Of a DNA stretch of 64,000 nt, positions 12,758 through 24,784 are shown piece after piece. The number at the start of each line of letters is the position of its first letter. Positions within the stretch are counted from its first letter, which is position 1. This stretch comes from Paramyrothecium sp. XJ0827. Lineage: Eukaryota > Ascomycota > Sordariomycetes > Hypocreales > Stachybotryaceae. The position numbers and the translations under genes are program-made. The stretch is taken from contig JAJFPB010000004.1 in the NCBI GenBank assembly GCA_020881915.1, positions 2,604,001-2,668,000 on the forward strand. The letters are read 5' to 3'. The notes under the pieces are model-generated. The model did no database searches. It saw only the letters and a program-made list of their open reading frames with translations, and was not told the DNA's origin.

Positions 12758-14104
12758 ATGGCCGAGCCCAACCAACCCGCACCCCCAGCCGCCGGCGCCG
12801 GTGCTGGGGTCACCTACAAGCCTCCAGCTCGACCGCGGAATCCCGTATTTCGAATGATGGGCCTTCCCAACCTTCCGAAGAAACTACCCTCTCGCAACTG
12901 GATGATCTTCTGGGCCATCACCGGCACCATCACCTCGGCCATCATCTACGACAAGCGCGAGAAGAACAGGGCCACGGCCAAGTGGCGCCGCGCCGTCGCA
13001 CCTCTTGCCGACGAGACCATCGGCTCGGCGAGCCAGCTGCCTCGCAAGCTGACCGTTTACCTCGAGGCGCCACCCGGCGATGGACTCCGTGTCGCGCAGA
13101 ACCACTTTATCGAGTACGTCAAGCCCGTGCTCGCGGCGTCCGGCCTGGACTGGGAGTTTGTGCAAGGACGGATGCAAGGAGACGTGAGGGCGGCCGTCGC
13201 CGAGAAGATCCGCCGGCAGCGACGAACCCAGGAACGGCCTGGCGAGCCGATAGACATGACGGAAGAGGCAATCGTCGAGGAGCTGCGATCAAAGGCCGGT
13301 ATCCCTCCGTACGAGGGCGTCAAAGGCGATATCGTCATTGGTCGCCATACGTGGAAGGAATACATGCGCGGGTTGCACGAAGGCTGGCTGGGACCCCTTG
13401 ACCCTCCCCCTGAGGCCATTCCAGACGTTAAGCCGCCCGTTGTCGAAAACGTCGAGTCGAAACCAGAGGGCGCCGAGGAGAAGCCAGAAGAGAAAAAGGA
13501 CGAGGAGGAGAAGAAGCCTGAGCGGCCGCCTCAAATCAGACCCTACAACACCACCGACGACTACGCGTCTGCGGCCCTGCCGGCGCACATCCCTTCTGAA
13601 TTCTCCCCCTCGACCACAATCCCCTTCCCGCACCGTCTCGGCTTCACCAGCACCTTTGTCCGCCTCGGCTGGTTTTTCAACCGCCGCAAGCTCGCCGACA
13701 ACATCGGCCGCGAGGTGGCCGGCGTCTGCTTCGCCGCGTCCCGTGAGTGGCGCGAGGCAGACGGCCAGTACGAGCAGCAGCTGCAGCTGCAGCACGAGGA
13801 GAAGGACTGGGTCAAGAGCGTGTGGAAGGACGAGCCGGCCGACGCCGACGCGGAGAAGCCCGCCGAGCCGCCCAAGGAGAAGATCTGGGCCTCGCCCATC
13901 GTCGTGGACTCGCGCCTCGTCGGGCGGATGCGCCGCTTCGAGGTCAATGCCGAGGACGAGGCCAGGGCGGCCCGCGTCGTCGTGCCGGAGGAGGAAATCG
14001 AGGGCTGGGTCAAGGGCAGCCTGAGGAGCCTGTGGAGATGGGGCGCAAGCTCGCTCTCCAGCAAGCACAAGGGCCCCAACGTGGGCAACGTGGACGACGA
14101 GTAG
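12758..14104 (+). CDS. TIM54: Mitochondrial inner-membrane translocase subunit TIM54
   Basis: Component of the TIM22 complex, which inserts carrier proteins into the mitochondrial inner membrane. One exon, 448 residues. The Pro/Ala-rich N-terminus leads to Gly-Leu-Pro-Asn-Leu-Pro-Lys-Lys-Leu-Pro-Ser-Arg-Asn-Trp, then a single membrane segment (about residues 47-64), then a Lys/Arg-rich intermembrane-space-facing domain. This layout is diagnostic of TIM54. A Lys/Glu-rich linker (about residues 235-255) separates two conserved blocks. ATG 12758 sits in a good context. An antisense ORF over the same DNA is a GC shadow. Confidence 0.93.
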   Translation: MAEPNQPAPPAAGAGAGVTYKPPARPRNPVFRMMGLPNLPKKLPSRNWMIFWAITGTITSAIIYDKREKNRATAKWRRAVAPLADETIGSASQLPRKLTVYLEAPPGDGLRVAQNHFIEYVKPVLAASGLDWEFVQGRMQGDVRAAVAEKIRRQRRTQERPGEPIDMTEEAIVEELRSKAGIPPYEGVKGDIVIGRHTWKEYMRGLHEGWLGPLDPPPEAIPDVKPPVVENVESKPEGAEEKPEEKKDEEEKKPERPPQIRPYNTTDDYASAALPAHIPSEFSPSTTIPFPHRLGFTSTFVRLGWFFNRRKLADNIGREVAGVCFAASREWREADGQYEQQLQLQHEEKDWVKSVWKDEPADADAEKPAEPPKEKIWASPIVVDSRLVGRMRRFEVNAEDEARAARVVVPEEEIEGWVKGSLRSLWRWGASSLSSKHKGPNVGNVDDE

Positions 14105-14400
14105 ACGGCGGCCTGAAAAGTTTGCCGGAGGAACTTGTCCTGTATCAATATCATCTTTTACCGTTTTTACCTTAGACTTTTGCATATCGGCTTAATACCA
14201 GGACAAAGTGTAGGATGGTGGCAGAGAGCCGACAGTTGGGGGGGGGAGGTTATAGAAAGGCGTACATATGTCTTGTCTTGCCATGTATCAGTACGGGTTC
14301 ATATCACAACTACTCATACCATATCAAGCATGTTGATTAATTAGACTGAGGATGAAGCGGGCCTCTATCTCACGTAGCTCGGCTCTCGCTCATCTACACT

Positions 14401-15207
14401 TCATTCATCGTCACTGCTGTCTGAGCCATACCCTATTAAAGCCGACACCTTCTTTGCTGTGCTCGCAGGCGCAGCTGTCGTTGGGGCGTTCGGGCGTGGT
14501 ATCGTCCTCCGCTCGGCGGGTTGGCCATGCCCTTCCGCTTTGCTCTTCTCCGCGTCCTCGTTTCCAGCATTGTCTTCGCTGGCCCTTCTCCGCACGCCCC
14601 TGAGTTCCTTGTCCTTGGCCCTCTTCCTCTTCTTGCCGACGCCCCAGGCCTGGGGCTCGCCATCCTCAGCGGCTGCTCCCGCGTCGTCGACATCGGGCCC
14701 CGCTCCGGTCTTCTGCCTCTCGCGGAAGGCCTTGAGTCCATCCTCCGTCTCCTTCCTTACGCGCTCTTCCTCCAGGCGTTGCTTCTCTCGCACTTCGTCG
14801 AGGAAGCCTACCTCGTCATCGTCCAGGGCGCGGAACTGGTTTCGCAACTTGTTCTGCTCCTCAAAGGCGGCTTGCTTGGCCGCTTGTGTGTGTGTCAACA
14901 AACTTCACTTTCATCGCTCCAGGTTGATAACTGCCTAGGATGGCTGAACTGCCGGCTGCATTTTGAGCTAGAAGGACGAACCTTTGTTTTCCTGCAGGAC
15001 GTCATACAGGCTCTTTTCTCCTCCAGCAGCGGCTTGGGCTCGGTGCTCCTCACGCCGTTTCCGCTCTGCATCGAGTTCGCGTTGCACAACTTCCCACTCC
15101 TTGCTCTTCAAACTCGGTTCACTTTGTCCTGACGTGGCCTGCGCGCCACCTTCAACGACTTCACCGGTGGAATCAATAGTCCCACCCGAGACAAAGCGGC
15201 TTGACAT
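14401..15207 (-). CDS. NIP30/FAM192A (PSME3IP1)-like nuclear protein, 2 exons
   Basis: Exon 1 is 15207-14982 and exon 2 is 14882-14401. The 99-bp intron has a GTTCGT donor and an AAG acceptor. The spliced product has 235 residues. Across the junction it restores the hallmark NIP30 N-terminal domain: Tyr-Asp-Val-Leu-Gln-Glu-Asn-Lys, then Ala-Ala-Lys-Gln-Ala-Ala-Phe-Glu-Glu-Gln, then Leu-Asp-Asp-Asp-Glu-Val-x-Phe-Leu-Asp. A charged coiled coil and a basic Lys/Arg stretch follow (possible nuclear signal). The tail is acidic and Ser-rich, with Tyr-Gly-Ser-Asp-Ser-Ser-Asp-Asp-Glu, resembling the CK2-phosphorylated tail that binds the PA28-gamma proteasome activator in animals. Fungi lack canonical PA28-gamma, so the partner here is unknown. 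Convergent with TIM54 (296 bp apart). Confidence 0.85.
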
Positions 15208-17123
15208 GATTTAGACAGCACTGTACGGCGTGAATCCAAGCGGATTATGCTCAACGAAGCCGCGAGTTAGGGCTGAATGTTCAAACTGAATCCCCTCCCT
15301 CCTTGTGCCATCAGTTTGACGGCGACAGTTTGTAGGTTTGTAGGGACACTGAGTGCTTATACAGGTGGAAAGACGGGGATTCGGAGCTCATACAACCAGC
15401 CGTGGCACTTATCTGGGAGACGGCATAGACTAGACTCCGATAATCTGCCGTCCATCAACGCAAGTTGGAAACCAACCACAGAAGTAGGCCAGGCATGTCA
15501 AGATACAACACACCATTGTCCGTCATCCCGTAATTATTCGACACACAAGATTGCAAATATCTTGTCAATGTGTTGTAATTTTGCTCAATTCTTGCTTGAT
15601 GATAGCTACCTGAACCGGCCACCCCTGAGAACAGGACAATCCAATAACGCGTTTCATATCATTGAAAACACAATGCGTAAGTGTGACCAAGGTTTCTCAC
15701 ACCTTGACAAGAATGACTGAACCAGACTCACCACCAGACCACTTCTCCTATTCCAGAGAGCTGGCTGTCTTGTCTGTAACCTCCCACTTCAGCCCTAAGC
15801 ATGCCGGTTGTACCATCGCCAAGACTGAAAAGAACAATTGCTCAGGACGACACCAAGCCAATTCAGCAGCTAGCACGAAGAATGTCCCAACTCAAAATAA
15901 GCCACACAGTATTTTTCAATGTTTTTCTCAAAAACACCAGCACAAACGTTGCTAATTAGAGCTGACGCAATCCTCCTCCGAGATACTTCCACGGCCGTGC
16001 GTGCTGGTCCATTGCCGGCCTCGCTTCAAACTCCCATTGCCATCTCCGTCTGGATGAACCAATTCATCAATGACCTCAGGTCATCCGGATACAATATACG
16101 CGACACTTCGCGAAACATTGAAAGAAATAAACCCCGGAACAGGTGGGGAACAAATGATAAGACACAGCCAAGAACAACCTTACCCACCACCATTTTACCC
16201 GCTGACCAAGATGAATGAACCCTGTGTATCCCCAATTTTAGAAAAGCAGCCTTGAAAGGCTTGCGGTCATTAAACGAAAAATGTGTAATATGTACTGTAA
16301 ACTTTTGTTTCCGGTGTCATGAGAGCTTCCAGTATTTTTTATGCTGGAAAATGTCACCGCGTTGCCAACGCAAGATTCCATGTTGACGGAAGATGACGTC
16401 GAACTCCCAGAATAATTAAGCAATATCTTGCTTAGACTTGAGCGTAGATAATCGTCGCCTTGTCCTGATGATTAGATCATCAGACAACTCGCGACCTTGT
16501 AATATGTGCTTCCCTCCAAATTTTTATGAATGCAGTGCGCAAATGACATTAGGCAAGTCTATTCGCAAAGGAAAAATAATTGCGACTTGGAACAAGCAGT
16601 ACAGGTTCCACGACTATGAGTGAGCATTGGCGGCTAGTATCCCAAAGACCAGACCTGGGATGGAATACTTCATAACCAGGTAAACCAAGCTCGCCCATGG
16701 GATCGTGGAAATCTGTCCTTGTGATTGTGTCGTTAAATCGATATCTATCGAAAAATGTGTCCGTATGAAAAGGTCGAATCCGAAACGCCGAAAGAAACCG
16801 AGCCGCACAGAATGTTGGCGCCAAGATGTGAGTCGCTTTTGTCAACGCCGCCAGCTTTTTCAATAATGCTAGCGCCTGCCTCGAAATTGCAGGCACGTTG
16901 GCACGTTGATTGGTGCGACATCGTCAATGATGTAATAAAACCGGTAGTAAATCGTGTGAAAAACTTTTCGTACCAGGGGTATCAGAATATGCAAGATGTC
17001 CAAGATGTGTTTGGACAGATTCGTGGGTCAAAAAACTTCGCGTCTGTCCCCAAAACCCAAAACAAGGGGTTCAAAACAAAGAGAAAAGAAAGAGGAATTT
17101 CATCTCAGGTGAGCGTTAGATCA
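15208..17123. other. 1.9-kb AT-richer non-coding stretch
   Basis: Lies upstream of the NIP30-like gene and downstream of the cyclin. It is visibly richer in A+T than neighbouring coding DNA and has many stops in all frames. No transposase, reverse transcriptase or other motif could be read. A consensus CRE-type TGACGTC lies near 16394. It may be UTR plus promoter, or a decayed element; the sequence does not decide. Confidence 0.5.
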
Positions 17124-18119
17124 TTAGCCGACGACGGGCTGTCCGTACCCATGGGACATGAAGTAAGGTGCCTGCTTCATAGGCCCTACGCAACCAGGGC
17201 AACTGCATTCAGCAAGCCCATGCTCCCACGCTCCATTGCCGTAGGAATAGTGGTTCACGTAGGTACCATGACGAGTAGGGAAAAAGGCGTTGTGACCTTG
17301 GTGCTGTGAGTAGCCAGAGTTGAACTGCGCCGCACCCTGGTTAAACCAGTCTCCATAGCCTCCGGTAGTCGAGGTGGCCGACATAGCATATTCTGGTGTG
17401 CCGTATCCAGAGTCGGGCGGCGTGAGAGGAGCATTCCAGGGATTGTGCGCCCAGGCCGATTCCCTGGAGCGATAGCCGTGATGAGCTTTCATCGCATTGT
17501 GACGCTCATACTCGGCCGCCTGCTCTTGCACATAGCGCGAGTGTGGTGAGTGACGGTTGCTGTTGTGGTACATGCCGATGTCGGTATCGATGGCAGGTAC
17601 AAGCGAAGCAATCCGCTCCCGGCTTGCCTGAGCAGCACGACGCTTCTTCATGTGCTGCCAGTCGCGCCAGTTCTCCAGCCACGCCTGGTAGTCCTTGCTT
17701 AGGTCGAGGTTGACATACAGCCTCCAACCCATTGCGTTGACCCACTCAAATTCAAGTGCATTAAGCTCAGCGACAGCAATGCCACTGACCTCAGACCAAG
17801 ATCGGTTTTGGAACGTGTTATCGTCCAAAAACTTGCTGCCCAAAAGAAGTGATACGGTCAGGTATCGCCACACTTGGCCCTCGGTTGCCTTGTAAGGGCC
17901 CTGGCTCTTGAGAGCGTTGATCCTCTTGGCAAGATAGTTCATGCCAAGAAGGATGGTCGTGCTGGGAAGTCTCGTCGAAGTGAGAATCTGGGATACGAAC
18001 TTGCGAAATGGCGACGTGACTGTGGCATCAGGAGTCACCACGCGCGTAGCCATTTCAGCAACGTAATCAGCCATCATATCGACCTCATAGTCGAGGACGG
18101 CACAGACGCCACCGGGCAT
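17124..18119 (-). CDS. PHO80/CLG1-type cyclin-like protein
   Basis: One coding exon, 331 residues from ATG 18119 (context TCAAAATGCC). Residues about 10-155 form a cyclin box of the PHO80/PCL kind, with Phe-Arg-Lys-Phe-Val near its start, Leu-Leu-Gly-x-Asn-Tyr-Leu-Ala-Lys-Arg, Leu-Leu-Leu-Gly-Ser-Lys-Phe-Leu-Asp-Asp-Asn-Thr, and Glu-Leu-Asn-Ala-Leu-Glu-x-Glu. These cyclins partner PHO85-type kinases. The C-terminal half is His/Tyr/Gly/Ser-rich and probably disordered, with a Cys-Ser-Cys-Pro-Gly-Cys cluster near the end. The frame is open a further 66 codons upstream (to 18317), but those residues look like leader. CLG1 is the nearest yeast relative I can suggest; the exact orthologue is uncertain. 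Confidence 0.8.
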   Translation of the reverse strand: MPGGVCAVLDYEVDMMADYVAEMATRVVTPDATVTSPFRKFVSQILTSTRLPSTTILLGMNYLAKRINALKSQGPYKATEGQVWRYLTVSLLLGSKFLDDNTFQNRSWSEVSGIAVAELNALEFEWVNAMGWRLYVNLDLSKDYQAWLENWRDWQHMKKRRAAQASRERIASLVPAIDTDIGMYHNSNRHSPHSRYVQEQAAEYERHNAMKAHHGYRSRESAWAHNPWNAPLTPPDSGYGTPEYAMSATSTTGGYGDWFNQGAAQFNSGYSQHQGHNAFFPTRHGTYVNHYSYGNGAWEHGLAECSCPGCVGPMKQAPYFMSHGYGQPVVG

Positions 18120-19150
18120 TTTGAAGGTGAGGGGCGGGTTCCGACGAAGATCGAGGGACCTTTGTCGGATGAGTTGTCGTTCGGCGTAAAACAAAGGACC
18201 AGCGTGATTACCACAGCTGATCGAATTTGATCTACGCGACGAAGACGAATGCGGCGGGGAGCAGGAGACGAGGTGAAAAGGTCGAGTGCCTAATAAACCG
18301 GAGGAGCCATGAAACAATTGGTCGTTACCGTTGATTGAGACGACGAGTTAACGATATGATCGAGGCGTCAAGACCCTACGGGTGGGTGCAAAGAGTTCCG
18401 AGTGTGCGTCGAGAATATCAACCACTCTGGGGTTGGATGAAAACTATAGGACGGCGTGCGAGATTCGAACAAGGAAGTGGAAATGTAGTAGAAAGGACTG
18501 GCGTTCTGTTAAGAGTGGATGTTAGCATAACTAAACAAACTTGACCATGACTGCACAACAAGACAGATTGATCGAGCAAAGGTTCGCCAGAACAGACAGA
18601 TTGCTCCCAGGCACGAGACCCTTGGACAGTCTGACGGTCGGAGGAACGTAGCCCACTATCCATGGTCCTGAAGCGAATAGGTGGTATTTCGAAGAAGAGA
18701 CCTCAGCCCAGGAAATATCCCAAACACGACAGCCCACGGACGGCCGAACTGTAGAAGCCACGCAGAAGCACGAAGTTGAACTCACCCTAAGAAGGAAGGG
18801 ATATCAGGTCGAGGGCATAAACCGTTCTTCGTCGACCAGGGTGCTGAGTGTACGCAATGGTTCAAATCGGACAATACGCTGACGCGATGTTTGACGGAGA
18901 ACACAAGCAGCGACCTTGCACGGTAGCGGCGGGTAAAGGGAGGTTTGGACCAGGCGTCAAAGAATGGGGTAAGGTCGCGATTCGGGTTATCGAAGAATCG
19001 GCGGTTTCGAAAAGTTCGGTTGAGGAGAAAGAGGTCGTGGGAGAAAGGAGGAGGGAGGGTGAAGGAAAGGGTTGATGAAGGCGAAGGAGGAGGCAAGGTG
19101 AGGGAGGAAGGAGAAGAAAATGAATGGATGGATGGGGATGTGGGTAATGG
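18120..19150 (-). promoter_or_regulatory. Cyclin 5' leader with a probable 280-bp intron and CT-rich promoter tract
   Basis: On the minus strand, GTGAGT at 18785 and a GCTAAC branch point followed by AACAG at 18506 define a plausible leader intron (18785-18506). Upstream, about 19020-19140 is almost pure purine on the plus strand, i.e. a CT-rich tract on the sense strand of the cyclin, as seen just upstream of transcription starts in filamentous fungi. I infer that transcription begins between 18800 and 19020. Confidence 0.5.
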
Positions 19151-20266
19151 AGTAGTAAAGCCATCCGGACCATGCCATGCCATGCCAGACCATCCATACC
19201 TTGCCTTACCTTACCTAGCCGGCACCCTTAGCAAGGAGGATGGGCGGGAGGTGGCAGGCCCAAGGTACCTTTTTCCAACACGATGCGGTACCCGTAGCTC
19301 GCTCGTAGCCCGTGCAAACACGATGGGTGGGGTACGTACCGGGTGGAGGCACCCCATGTCTGGGTTGGTGAGTGAGCGAGGAGAGTACATGAGTGAGATG
19401 GGCGGCTCCCACCGACTCCCCCTGGTTGCAGAGGACAACAATAACACCCTCCAAGGGGGGGGCACCCACCTGCACCCATTTGCACGCCAAGGTCTCCGTA
19501 TCCACAGTGAGGAGGGCTGGTGTACCTGCCCGTAGCGCCAACTCCAGCCATCCGACTAGGTACCGCCTAAAACAGGTAGGTTCGACCTTTTTTTTTTGTG
19601 AGAGATTAAAATGAGAGGGCCGAGATACTTGCAGTACAAATCTGCGAGTTCAGGTGCCTTAACCCATTCTCAACCATTCTTGAGATCAAGGTATCCGCAA
19701 ACTACGCGCCTAGTGTTTTTTTTTCTCTCTCCAATGACCACGTCCCACATGGTCCCGATGTGCGGGCTATTTACTATTGAGGTGCTAATCAGCAGGTGAG
19801 CCAGCCAAAGGAAGCGGACCAAGAGGGAAAGGGATTATAAAAATCCTTTTTTTTTCTTCAGCCATGCTCTTTTGGTCCTCCTTCCGTCAAACCGTTACTC
19901 GCACCGTCCCAGCGTCTGGTCGGACCTGGTGGGTCGCGACACGGGCATTCCACAACTAAGATGGCGGCTTCTAGGGTGCTTTGAACTAGCCCTCAAAGCC
20001 CCCTTTGAGATGATCCGAGTACCCAATGTGCCAGCCTGTCGTGCCGCCGGGGTATCGTGGAACCGCCAGGTACTGTGGACTGTACAGTAGCGTTCTCCGG
20101 ACAGAACCTGGGCCAGAACGGTTGGGCAGGGGGCAGAGGCGAACAGGCAGATTGGATTGTGGTGTGTGAACAGGGCTCCGCTCCACAGCTTGGGGCTTGT
20201 GCATCGAACAGGTGATGGTCGGTCGCTCAGTAACTAATCCCTCATTTGATACACTACCTTACCATT

Positions 20267-20296
20267 GCAGGCAGGCAGGCAGGCAGGCAGGCAGGC
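20267..20296. repeat. (GCAG)n microsatellite
   Basis: About seven uninterrupted GCAG units, then a GGCGGGCGGG tail. Confidence 0.95.
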
Positions 20297-21500
20297 GGGC
20301 GGGTTCAAGCATGGAGAGGACATGCAGGACCACTCTTTGATTAGCTGATGCACTGCAGACTCGCGTACCCCATCAGGGGACAGGTGGCCTAGCCGATCCA
20401 GTTTGCCCTCGACCCACTCAGGCACCAGTCAAGAAAGCTCAGTGGCACCTGTTTGCAAGTCCAGCAATGAAGGGTAGGGTCGTCGGGTCGCTCGGAGTTG
20501 GGCATGTTTAGGTCTGCGTCAGTGGCATGCGAAGGGGGTTCGGGGACACGAGTGGAGCCTGTTCGTCACCACCGAAGTCATCTCGAAGACGATGGGCAGT
20601 GCTCGGCAAGCACGAGAAGTACTTCCAGAGTACTTTTGCGATCGCAAAACCCTCCGTGGCGAGTCGCTGCTTGCCCTCTTTGGGCTAAGGCTTTGAGATG
20701 TTTCTGTCTCTTTCTCCCATTTCTTCTCTCGAGATTCCGATTGGGGCATCAAACGCAAAGTCCTCTTCAAGTATTTCAAGCACGTCGCCTTAGTCAGTGT
20801 CAAACTGGGAGGGCACTAATACCCTTACTCCATTCACGAAAGGCCCCCAGGGCGGGCCCTGCGTTGCATCGGGACGGCTTCAATGTCTGGGCTGGCCCCT
20901 GGAACATGCGCCAGTGAAGACTTTGAGCGGAGTAAGGAAACAGAAGCCATTTTGGGAGGGCTTTTAGGTCTTCACCATGGGCTCAAGCGATGCTTTTTTG
21001 GTTAATGGCCTCCGACGCGGGTGTGCGCAAGGAGTGTTGGGCAGACTTGGCTTCTTGGAGTCTAAGCCCGCTCATCACGTATTTGCACTTTGAGCAGTGG
21101 TCCAAGTGCAGGTACAAGGCGAAGACTGAACGACATGGTGCGATGCGTGTGCCTCGGTGCGGAACACTGACATCGGTGGATTTGTTCCTCTCTGTGTCTG
21201 CGGTTCGATGACATCCCGCGACTTGGTCTTGGGACCCAGGTTCCGTGCCCTCCCTTGCCGAAACCATCCAACCACATGCAAGCAATAGTCTTTCGCTGTG
21301 ACGCAGGTAATGGTGGCAAATCGTCGGGCTGGAAGCCTCGCCAAATCCTGACCACTGGCAAAGCTGGTCGTCAGTCACCGCCCCGTTCCGCGGTTTGGAA
21401 AAACTGGAGAAGGTGTGTGGGTGGGCACAGCCTGTTTCTGGAACCGGAAAAACGACGTGAGTGATCAAGGCTTGAGACGCTGGAAATTTTCGAAACCCCT

Positions 21501-21512
21501 CCCCCCCCCCCC
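21501..21512. repeat. C12 homopolymer
   Basis: Twelve consecutive C, preceded by CCCCT. Confidence 0.9.
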
Positions 21513-24500
21513 AGGGAGTCGCGGTTGCGTTCGCCAAGCCTCTTCTGGAAGCCAAGGAAGGCGTGTCTACCTTACAGACCGTGGCCGTCTGGCTCCTGGC
21601 ACAAGGTTTGGTCTTGACAAGACGTTCTGTGGCCTTCGCCAGTGTGCATCGACAAGCATTTCAAGGAACGGAGCTTACCTCGGTTCAAGTACCCTCACGT
21701 TATGTGCCTGCACTGTTTTCCCTTCCATTTTCTGGACCCTCTCTTTTCGCGCTCGGGCAATTGGTCTCCTTGCGACGAAGACTCATGTCCCCGAGGTGGC
21801 GCTGTCCGTTGATTTACTCAAACAATATCGCCCGGACTGGCAGGTCCGACAACCCATCACGGGCATTGTCTGCGCATGCAGAGGTACTCTACAGTCTTTT
21901 CCCGTTATATTAAAAAGGTGTCCACGAGCTTTTATCCTGTTAGTTACTCTGCAACCAGCCTCCAACCCATCACAAGCCTACTTTTAATGGTCGCATGTTG
22001 TCATACGAATCGTACGGTAGGGTAGAACCGCCGGCTACTTTGGGTACCTGAGTTTCTCGGGAGGTACCTTCCAGGGCTTTGGTATGTACATCTCGATTGT
22101 GGTAGAAGTACATCAAAATGATGCCAAGGTCTGGGTTTCAGTAGTGCCTTTATGTTTTGGGAGCCCAGCATGCTAGCTTTTCCCGCCTGCAGGTGGGGGA
22201 GCCTGAGGAAGGCACGACGAAACTTGAGGGAACGCAGTCTCAGGTACTCCCTTCGTTGCGTTATGAAGGTCAACTCCCGACAGGCGCGCTCGTAGGGAAG
22301 GTACCTTTGGTCATCTCAACTGTTGCCGCATATTACGGCATGTGCCGTGCCCAAAGCCTCAGGTCGCCCTTAGGTCTGACAATTGGTCTGTTCACAACTG
22401 CACAAGCCAGAATGTTATGACTGTCCACGCACTACGCAGCCACCCAGCCTCCATCGTCCCTGGGTCAGCGCCATGCTGACAGGCCTACGTCCCCGGCGAC
22501 ATTGATCATTCAACCCCTATGGCTGGGTGGCTTGCGTCGGCGGCTGCTGCACATCAACCGTAGCCACCCGAGGAGCCACGCCGCCAATGCACTTCAAGGT
22601 CCGCAGTAGTGAAGCGGAAATGCCTCAGGTCCACTAGCCATCATGCACAGCTTCATGGTTGAATTGGTTGATTCGCCAAGGCGGTCTCTACGGAGACCAC
22701 CAGGAGGATGAGGAACCCACTGCCAACCTAGCGTGATTGCTTTGCCTTACGCTTGCAGCAGTCATTCGAGTCGTGCAGCAGTTACAAAGTCGATTCGATA
22801 TATGGTTGTTCGCCGGATGCGCAGCGTCCCCCAAGACGGACTAGACTTTTATCAATGTTGTCGAATCTCACAATGCAAATTACCAATTGGGCACGCGTTC
22901 GAATTTCCTGGGAATTCGAGCCAAGCACCCGAGCCAGGAGTTTCCTGGCCCCCAACCTCGGAGATGCGCTTCATGCCCCATACAACCCAATGTGTGTACT
23001 ATGGAAATCTGAGTCTCCATCATTCCCAGACACTTATGTGACGGGCAACCAACAAACATGTTGTTTTGACTTCACGCTTCTAGACCAGGTTTGTGACAGT
23101 CGACAACATTCGTGTTTGTAATTAGTGTTGCATATGAATATCACAACCATCTGAGCGAGTCAACCCCTTTTGCCTCTTACCTCAGAAGGGATTCGTCGAA
23201 ACAGCAGTAGGCTCCGAGGCCTGGCAGGCAAGACTCAGAGGCCAACCAAGTTCATTTTCACACTGGCCTGCCAACTGGTGGCGTGCAAGCACTAGACCTA
23301 GAGTCTGAACAGAAGCTTGGGTGCTGTTTTTAACCTGCTTCACAACACTGCCAGGGCCACGCAAGGAAAAGAAAGAAAAGGACGAGAAAAGGGACGGAGA
23401 TATCTCAAGTCAAGGTGCCAACCAATCATGGTGCTGCTCCTCCACGCGCAAGGTTGGAGAGGCACCGCCCATAATTTACCAACGCCGAGGTAATACCATG
23501 CTTCCCTACGAGTCTGGTACAGTACGGCTGAAACACACCCACCGCACGTTTGTTCGACCAGGTGCCTCCTCGCTGCATTTTTTCCTGCGACAATCCCGAA
23601 AATAGGAATGTCATTGCAGGTCCCAGAATGGAGTGGCAACGCTCAGTCATCTAGTCATCCTTCGGACAATGGTCAGTTTCCCAGCGCAAACGTATCCCCT
23701 AGTTGCAGCATAAACGTTTGCTGCTGAGAGATTTGAGGGCGAGAACTCGCAAACAACACAAGTTCACCAGGAATGGACTGTGATTATACGGCCGTTCACA
23801 AGCCGCGCAGTGTCGTGTCCTAGCAACCTCGCCCTCCCGATCAACAATTGGTTCTAGGGAGTCCTAATCCTTGCATGTCTTTTGGTGTGCTGTCCAGGCT
23901 GCGTGGGTTGAGCAGACCGTTCTCTAGTACCGTTCCATCAAAACCAATTTCAGGGTCTCTACTAATAGCCACTGCTAGTGCAGTTTCAACAGCGGTTGAC
24001 CGCCAAGGACCCTAGCTTCCAAACCATGCCAAGGGGCCCCGGTCGGTCTGACCTAAAACCAAAGTGTACTCGGGTGTCTGTTCATGGGTAGTGTAGACCC
24101 TGATGATTGTAGCACGGTTTCTCGGTTTTCGTTTCCACGAAACGGTAATGATCATCATACGGATACGGGTACGTTCAATATTAGGTGCAATCAACACATG
24201 CCTAGCACATGATTCTGCTAGTATTTGTTGCTTACGGAGAGATGCCTGCACGCAGTTTCTCCTCAATCAGGTTTCAGCTGTCCAATCTCCTTCGGTCTCC
24301 CTCCGCCGAGCAGCCCTTCACACACAATCGGATGTAAAAACCGGCTAGGGTGCTTCTTTCGGGTCAATCTCAGGGACCAATATCCTGCTGGGCAGCTCAC
24401 AGGTTGGGTCGGTTTGCCACAACTTCATTAGGGGGGAATGACGCGTGTGTCAATCAGGTCATAACACACAGACTGAGGCTAAAACTACTCGACTTGTTAA

Positions 24501-24766
24501 AAGCATCTGAACATTTGGGGGTGTGGCTGCAGGGTATCGTCATGGCAGTCCATCGCTACCATTTGCAGAACATCTGGCAAAAGGGGTCTCTTTGGCCATC
24601 GAGGTGGGTGCCAATCAAGTCATCGTGATTGGGGCAACCGTCTGGAACAAGGGCAGCCCTCCGTTCCTCCTCTCGTTGGTAATAATCAGCAGAAGACTCG
24701 CACGCGTACACCGCATATGTAAATGCCTGGTCTTTGACTCGTCGGCTCTGGCTAACAAGCCTGTGT

Positions 24767-24784
24767 GCCTGCCTGCCTGCCTGT
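24767..24784. repeat. (GCCT)n microsatellite
   Basis: About four GCCT units, followed by imperfect units. It has the GCAG array's composition in inverted orientation, 4.5 kb away. Confidence 0.85.

Noticed and set aside
13289..14185. 298-codon minus-strand ORF
   Set aside because: Antisense to TIM54, no motif.
18455..18475. GATTCGAAC, resembling a tRNA B-box in reverse
   Set aside because: The flanking bases do not form a T-arm or an acceptor stem.
21310..21318. GGTGGCAAA, a perfect yeast PACE (Rpn4) site
   Set aside because: It is far from either proteasome gene in this window and a 9-mer match is expected by chance at about this scale.
20983..21555. 190-codon minus-strand ORF in the gene-free region
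   Set aside because: No domain, no splice partners, random-looking composition.
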